Assembly: GCA_038329845.1 (NCBI GenBank)
Contig: JBBQNJ010000014.1
Span: 1-64,000 of the forward strand
DNA length: 64,000 nucleotides
Reading direction: 5' to 3'
Source: JBBQNJ01 sp038329845
GTDB taxonomy: Bacteria; Planctomycetota; Phycisphaerae; Tepidisphaerales; Tepidisphaeraceae
The notes under the pieces are model-generated. The model searched no databases. It was not told the DNA's origin and was given only the letters and a program-made list of their open reading frames with translations. This document shows positions 60,326 through 64,000 of the stretch, in pieces. The position numbers were made by a program, and so were the translations under genes. Numbering within the stretch: position 1 is the first letter of the stretch; each line of letters opens with the position of its first letter.

Positions 60326-61525
60326 TCATCTCCTCTCATCCAGTTGTGGCATCTCAAAACCCGCCGGGATTTGCCCGGGGAATACCGATGGTGCCGCGCA
60401 CGATGCGCGAACGACCAGTTGCGGCTTGATCATCAAGTGATATCGCAAAGGCTCGGAGCGGCCGTCAAATCGCTCGAGCAGGATCCGCCCGGCCATCTGC
60501 GCCATCCCGAAAAAATCCTGTTTAATCGTGGTCAGCGGCACCGAGCAGAGTTCGCCCGCCTCAATGCCGTCATAACCCACCAGGGCCAGATCCGCCGGAA
60601 CCCGCACCCCGCGCGCTTTCAGCAGCGGCAGCAGCGCCAGCGCCAGCGAGTCGTGCGAGACAAACAACGCCGTCGGCACCTCGCCACCGGCTATGAGCCG
60701 ATCCAGCGTCAATCCAAGCTCGTGATTCAGTTGCTCTCCTATTGCATTATCGCACTCAAGCTGCACCACCGACTTATCGCCCACCGGCAGCTTGTCCTCC
60801 ACCATCCCCCGCAAATACCCCGACAGGCGGTCTCGCACCGAGGTGCGATTTACCGGCGCGGTGATGTAGCTGATCCGCTGGTGGCCCAACCCGGCCAGAT
60901 GATGCACCATCATCGCAGCCCCTTCGATGTTGTCTGTCACCACATAATCGCAGTCCAGCCCAGGCAGATACGTGTCGATCAACACCAGCGGCAGGCCCTG
61001 CCGCATCGCGGCCTCCACCGCCGCCAGCGTTCGCTCGTGCGGCGCAGGCCACAGCGCCAGCCCGGCAATCTGCGGGTCTACCGCCTTGGATAAGCAACCC
61101 AGGTGCTGCTCCAGATCACTATAAAAATCGACGCTGACGTGATAACCCGAATCATTGAGCACCGAGTGCATCCCGGCCAGCACGTCGTCGCGTGAGTTGC
61201 GCCCCGCCCGGTCCTGCCCGGGGCTGATGTACTTCACCACATTGCCACGCCCCGAGGTCCCTGCCGTGGCGGTTCGGCCCCGACTCTGCGCACCGGCCGC
61301 CCCCACGACAAACGTGCCGCGCCCGCGATGACGTTCAATAAGCCCTGCGTCCACCAGCGGTGCCATTGCCTTCGCCACAGTCGGCCGGCTGCAGCCAAAC
61401 TCCTGCTCTAGTTCCCGTTCGGGTGGAATGCGCTGCCCCGCCGCGTAACGACCCGTGAGGATGCGTCGGCGCAATTCCCGTCCAATATCCATCAGCCGAA
61501 GATTCTCGCACAGTAATTGTTCCAT
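60326..61525 (-). CDS. GntR/LacI chimeric transcriptional regulator
   Basis: The protein is 399 aa from the ATG at 61525. The GntR-type winged helix is at about 10-75 (RELEQEFGCSRPTVAKAMAP). The LacI-like sensor (about 95-380) shows YHVSVDFYSDLEQHLGCL, LVLIDTYLPGLDCDYVVTDN, HHLAGLGHQRISYITAP and LALVGYDGIEAGELC. It should bind a sugar ligand and control the PEP-CTERM, pseudopilin and DUF4838 genes that follow on the same strand. Direct TGGTAT repeats just before its ATG (about 61530-61545) may be part of its own operator. No ribosome site is clear, so it may be leaderless like its counterpart at 34744. Confidence 0.92.
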   Translation of the reverse strand: MEQLLCENLRLMDIGRELRRRILTGRYAAGQRIPPERELEQEFGCSRPTVAKAMAPLVDAGLIERHRGRGTFVVGAAGAQSRGRTATAGTSGRGNVVKYISPGQDRAGRNSRDDVLAGMHSVLNDSGYHVSVDFYSDLEQHLGCLSKAVDPQIAGLALWPAPHERTLAAVEAAMRQGLPLVLIDTYLPGLDCDYVVTDNIEGAAMMVHHLAGLGHQRISYITAPVNRTSVRDRLSGYLRGMVEDKLPVGDKSVVQLECDNAIGEQLNHELGLTLDRLIAGGEVPTALFVSHDSLALALLPLLKARGVRVPADLALVGYDGIEAGELCSVPLTTIKQDFFGMAQMAGRILLERFDGRSEPLRYHLMIKPQLVVRASCAAPSVFPGQIPAGFEMPQLDERR

Positions 61526-61602
61526 ATTGGCTATACCAATGATACCACAGGGACATAGTAATGTCAAACAAATAATCCTTAACGGCACCAAGAACACAGT
61601 CC

Positions 61603-61797
61603 ACAAATAGGGGACGTGGCTTGTAAATACATTTCTGATATGTCTTTACATCACAATTATGTCCACTTCGGCCATGTGATGAGAACGCAGCTTCAATGCC
61701 TGTCGATAAAATTAAATGAACGATCATAAATACGGGGACATAAATGCGCTCTAAAACCTTTTCAGTAAATTAGTTACAAGCCACGTCCCCTATTTGT
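61603..61797. mobile_element. Element ends: 24-bp perfect inverted repeat around 147 bp
   Basis: The arms at 61603-61626 and 61774-61797 are perfect 24-bp inverted repeats containing AGGGGACGTGGC. No target duplication is seen. The 147 bp between are AT-rich and non-coding, and include short GGGACATA-like echoes. It resembles the paired palindromes of REP-type or IS200/IS605-derived elements more than a cut-and-paste MITE. Confidence 0.65.
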
Positions 61798-61903
61798 AGT
61801 GCAATTTATTAGTTGCAGTTGTTGGGTGAAAGAGTTGGAGCGCGGCTCGTCGGGGTGGCGTGAAAGGCGGGTGCCACGATGGGGCGAATCCGAGCGTGCC
61901 GGG

Positions 61904-64000
61904 TCAATCGGGCTTTGGCGGACCGGCGGAAAAGGTGAACCAGTCGATGTTCACCAAGGCATTCGGCTCTTTCGATTCGCCGCGTTCGATCACCAGGGCC
62001 ACGTCATGTCGTCCGGGCTTGGAGATCTTCACGGGCTGGGTGAACTCGCCGAATTTTTCCCAGGATCCCGTGGATTGCACGATGAACTCGGCGATCTTTT
62101 CCCCGCCGCTCAATGTTCGCTTGTCGCCTTTTTCTTCGACGACCGGATCGAGATAGATCAGCACCCGCGCCTTCTGGCGGCTGGCCGGCGCGCCGTAACG
62201 CAGGGTCAGGTGATCGAACGGCTGTTCCCGGCCCAGCTCAAGCTGCTTGTAGACCATCCAACAACCGACGTGCAGATTGAACAGGTACCAGCTCTTTTTG
62301 ATGTTGCCGTTGCCGATGTCGTATCGCTCGGCTTCCTGCTTGATCGACATCGGAGGTCCAGCGAGGGTGGCGACCTTCAATTCCGCCGGCGCTGAGCGGT
62401 TGCCCGCCGCGTCCAGCGCGATCACGCGGTACGCATAGGCGGCGCCCTTCACCACGGCGCGGTCGTCATATTCCAGCCCGACCTGCCGGGTCAGCTCGCG
62501 CCAGGTCTTGTCGTCTTCGGATCGCTCGACAACATATCTCTTGACCCCGATCTCATCGCGCCCCCCCCGCCACATAAGCTGGACATGCTGATCGGTCACG
62601 TTCAACGTGTGCAGGTTTTCCGGCGGCGAAGGCGCGACGGTGTCGGGTGGCGTGGCCGCCTGAAACATCGTCGGCGGCGATTGCTGGCCGTAGTGGTCGT
62701 AGGCGATGACTGTGTAGGTGTAATTCGTGTCCGGGGCCAGCCCCTTTTCAACGAAATTAACGCGGGCGCGGCCGATCGGCTTGTCATCGCGGCTGATGAT
62801 GAACCCGGCCAGATCGTTATCGGGATCGTCGGCGCGAAACTCGAGCGTCAAACTCCCGGCGGTCGCCTCGACGACGCTCACTTTCGGCGTGGCGGGCGCG
62901 GTGCCACGGATTTCGGCGGGGAAACAGGCCAACAGCGGAAATGCCCCGGCATTCCCGTGATCGGGTGCCTCAGCCATGCCCAGGGTGCGGGTCTGGCCGT
63001 CGCGGGTTTCCTTCAGCAGCGTTCGCGTGGCGAACTGTCGATCCCAGACGTATTCGGCGACGCCGGCAAGGCTCATCTTCGCATCGCGCAACTCGAACGC
63101 GATCTCGTCGATCCCCGGGCGGACGCATTTATAAAGATGCCCGCCGATGATCTCGCTGACGCCGCCGTCGCGGGTCAGCGCGATCGGTGAGCGCGATTCG
63201 GTCTTCAACCCCAAGGCCCAGATCGTTCCGGCGTTGTTCTCCAGCTTCAGGTCCGGTCCCTCGAGATTGAGTTGGCGGGCGTAAATGGTGCTGCCGGGTC
63301 CGGCGTAGAGATAGTGACCGACGACGTCTTCGAGAAACAGCCGTCCCTTGCCTTCATGTCGCGTTTCGGCCAACCCAGAGAAACTCGAGATCACCAGGTC
63401 GCGGTCGGCGCGGTGAATGAACGCCGGATTTTTCGTCTTGGCGAACATGAACTTCAGCCGCTCGATCACGACCACCGGCGATTCGCCATTTTCAAAGACG
63501 AAGACCGGCTTTTCCGGTTCCGCCTGAAGCTTTTTGGTGATTTCGAGCTTGGCCTCCAGGCCGACGATCCGACGGGCCTTGCCGCGAAGATGGATCGTGT
63601 CGCTGAGTTCGTATGACCCGTTGCGCCCGGGGTCGTGAACATTCTTGTTCTCCTTGGCGCGGGGGAGGTAGATCGTGGTTGCGCCGCTGTCGATCGCTTT
63701 CTGGATCGCCTCGGTGTCGTCCTTGCCGTCGCCGGGAATCCCGCCGAACGCCGCGGGGCTGATCCATCCCTCGATTGGATCGACCGGGACCGCCGGGGTT
63801 TCGATGATCGGGAGGTTCAGCCCGCGGATCTCCCCGGGAAACAGCGACAGCGGCGCTGCCGAGACCCATTCGCCCACTTCACCGGCGGCGACCGGAGGCA
63901 GTGATTCGGCCGCGATCGCCTTGTCATATCCCTCGGCGGTGACGTTGCGAACATACAGAATTCCAGCGGCGTGGCGGTTGAGAATCGCCGCCGGCCCCGA
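61904..64000 (-). CDS. Pectate-lyase-like / FnIII / CBM surface enzyme, 5' end beyond window
   Basis: The frame stays open to the window edge, so 698 residues are visible and the start lies outside. The visible N-terminal part has FGGIPGDGKDDTEAIQKAID, the entry motif of pectate_lyase_3/GH28-type right-handed beta-helices, followed by beta-helix coils to about residue 350. Two fibronectin type III domains follow (about 390-480 and 485-575; NYTYTVIAYDHYGQQSP and YAYRVIALDAAGNRSA are typical ends). A C-terminal CBM6/35-like module (EAERYDIGNGNIKKSWYLFN, then YLDPVVEEKGDKR) completes it. It would depolymerise uronate- or other acidic polysaccharides, but the exact reaction is unknown. Confidence 0.85.
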   Translation of the reverse strand, partial: SGPAAILNRHAAGILYVRNVTAEGYDKAIAAESLPPVAAGEVGEWVSAAPLSLFPGEIRGLNLPIIETPAVPVDPIEGWISPAAFGGIPGDGKDDTEAIQKAIDSGATTIYLPRAKENKNVHDPGRNGSYELSDTIHLRGKARRIVGLEAKLEITKKLQAEPEKPVFVFENGESPVVVIERLKFMFAKTKNPAFIHRADRDLVISSFSGLAETRHEGKGRLFLEDVVGHYLYAGPGSTIYARQLNLEGPDLKLENNAGTIWALGLKTESRSPIALTRDGGVSEIIGGHLYKCVRPGIDEIAFELRDAKMSLAGVAEYVWDRQFATRTLLKETRDGQTRTLGMAEAPDHGNAGAFPLLACFPAEIRGTAPATPKVSVVEATAGSLTLEFRADDPDNDLAGFIISRDDKPIGRARVNFVEKGLAPDTNYTYTVIAYDHYGQQSPPTMFQAATPPDTVAPSPPENLHTLNVTDQHVQLMWRGGRDEIGVKRYVVERSEDDKTWRELTRQVGLEYDDRAVVKGAAYAYRVIALDAAGNRSAPAELKVATLAGPPMSIKQEAERYDIGNGNIKKSWYLFNLHVGCWMVYKQLELGREQPFDHLTLRYGAPASRQKARVLIYLDPVVEEKGDKRTLSGGEKIAEFIVQSTGSWEKFGEFTQPVKISKPGRHDVALVIERGESKEPNALVNIDWFTFSAGPPKPD

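Overview
The window is high-GC bacterial chromosome with a clear planctomycete look (inference: Planctomycetota, probably Phycisphaerae-like). The signs are two H-X9-DG secreted pseudopilins, two PEP-CTERM proteins, a GH16 enzyme that begins with the planctomycete ESLEDRRML leader, a formylglycine sulfatase, GntR/LacI chimeric regulators beside glycan-degrading enzymes, and LPS genes (kdsA, an LpxL-type acyltransferase). No rRNA, CRISPR array or intact transposase was seen. Two tRNAs (Leu-GAG, His-GTG) and one SAM-I riboswitch are present.

Layout. 0.1-10.4 kb (minus strand): RDD membrane protein, lipoprotein and cytosolic protein in overlapping frames, a sugar isomerase/epimerase with a Gfo/Idh oxidoreductase, recR, a PAS histidine kinase, and an ECF sigma factor with a one-TM partner. 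10.7-14.4 kb: lipid kinase, metal-type kdsA, then convergent tsf and rpsB with an unusually structured gap between them. 14.7-16.6 kb: a DUF4143 ATPase lying between tRNA-Leu and a 21-bp copy of a tRNA 3' end. 17-18.5 kb: lone receiver and a B12-fold protein lacking the axial His. 18.8-22.1 kb: sulfatase overlapping an agarase-like glycoside hydrolase. 22.4-24 kb: VapBC-type pair and a DUF58 protein. 24.3-28.4 kb: a sulfur-flavoured locus: YeiH-family exporter, a CysO-like sulfur carrier, a secreted protein and a threonine-synthase-like enzyme under a SAM-I riboswitch with its own terminator. 28.8-33.8 kb: GH16 enzyme, HNH-repeat protein, tRNA-His, lipoprotein, IMPase-like enzyme.

34-40.7 kb is a glycan cassette: pseudopilin, leaderless-type GntR/LacI regulator, PEP-CTERM protein, esterase remnant, esterase, a small secreted protein, GH-A hydrolase and an SGNH acetylesterase. 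40.9-45.1 kb is a surface-glycan operon (GT2, GT4, methyltransferase, GT2). 45.2-46.8 kb has a FlgM-like protein and an inverted-order toxin-antitoxin pair whose antitoxin fuses a MerR DNA-binding domain to HicB. 46.9-53.2 kb: FAD enzyme, a truncated FAD oxidoreductase, LPS acyltransferase, CCA-adding enzyme with a tandem-repeat tail, NrnA-like DHH phosphoesterase and hexose-6-phosphate mutarotase.

53.3-61.8 kb looks lower in GC by eye and lies between a MITE with a 10-bp target duplication and a 24-bp inverted repeat. It repeats the earlier cassette: a secreted beta-sandwich-type protein, a DUF4838 protein with two duplicated carbohydrate-binding modules, pseudopilin, PEP-CTERM protein and GntR/LacI regulator. 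A pectate-lyase-like/FnIII/CBM protein runs off the right edge.

The most interesting signals are the SAM-riboswitch-controlled ThrC-like/CysO-like pair (a possible protein-thiocarboxylate route to homocysteine), the MerR-HicB/HicA pair, and the nested small repeats that mark recent rearrangement. All family calls are by eye from motifs; no database search was run.
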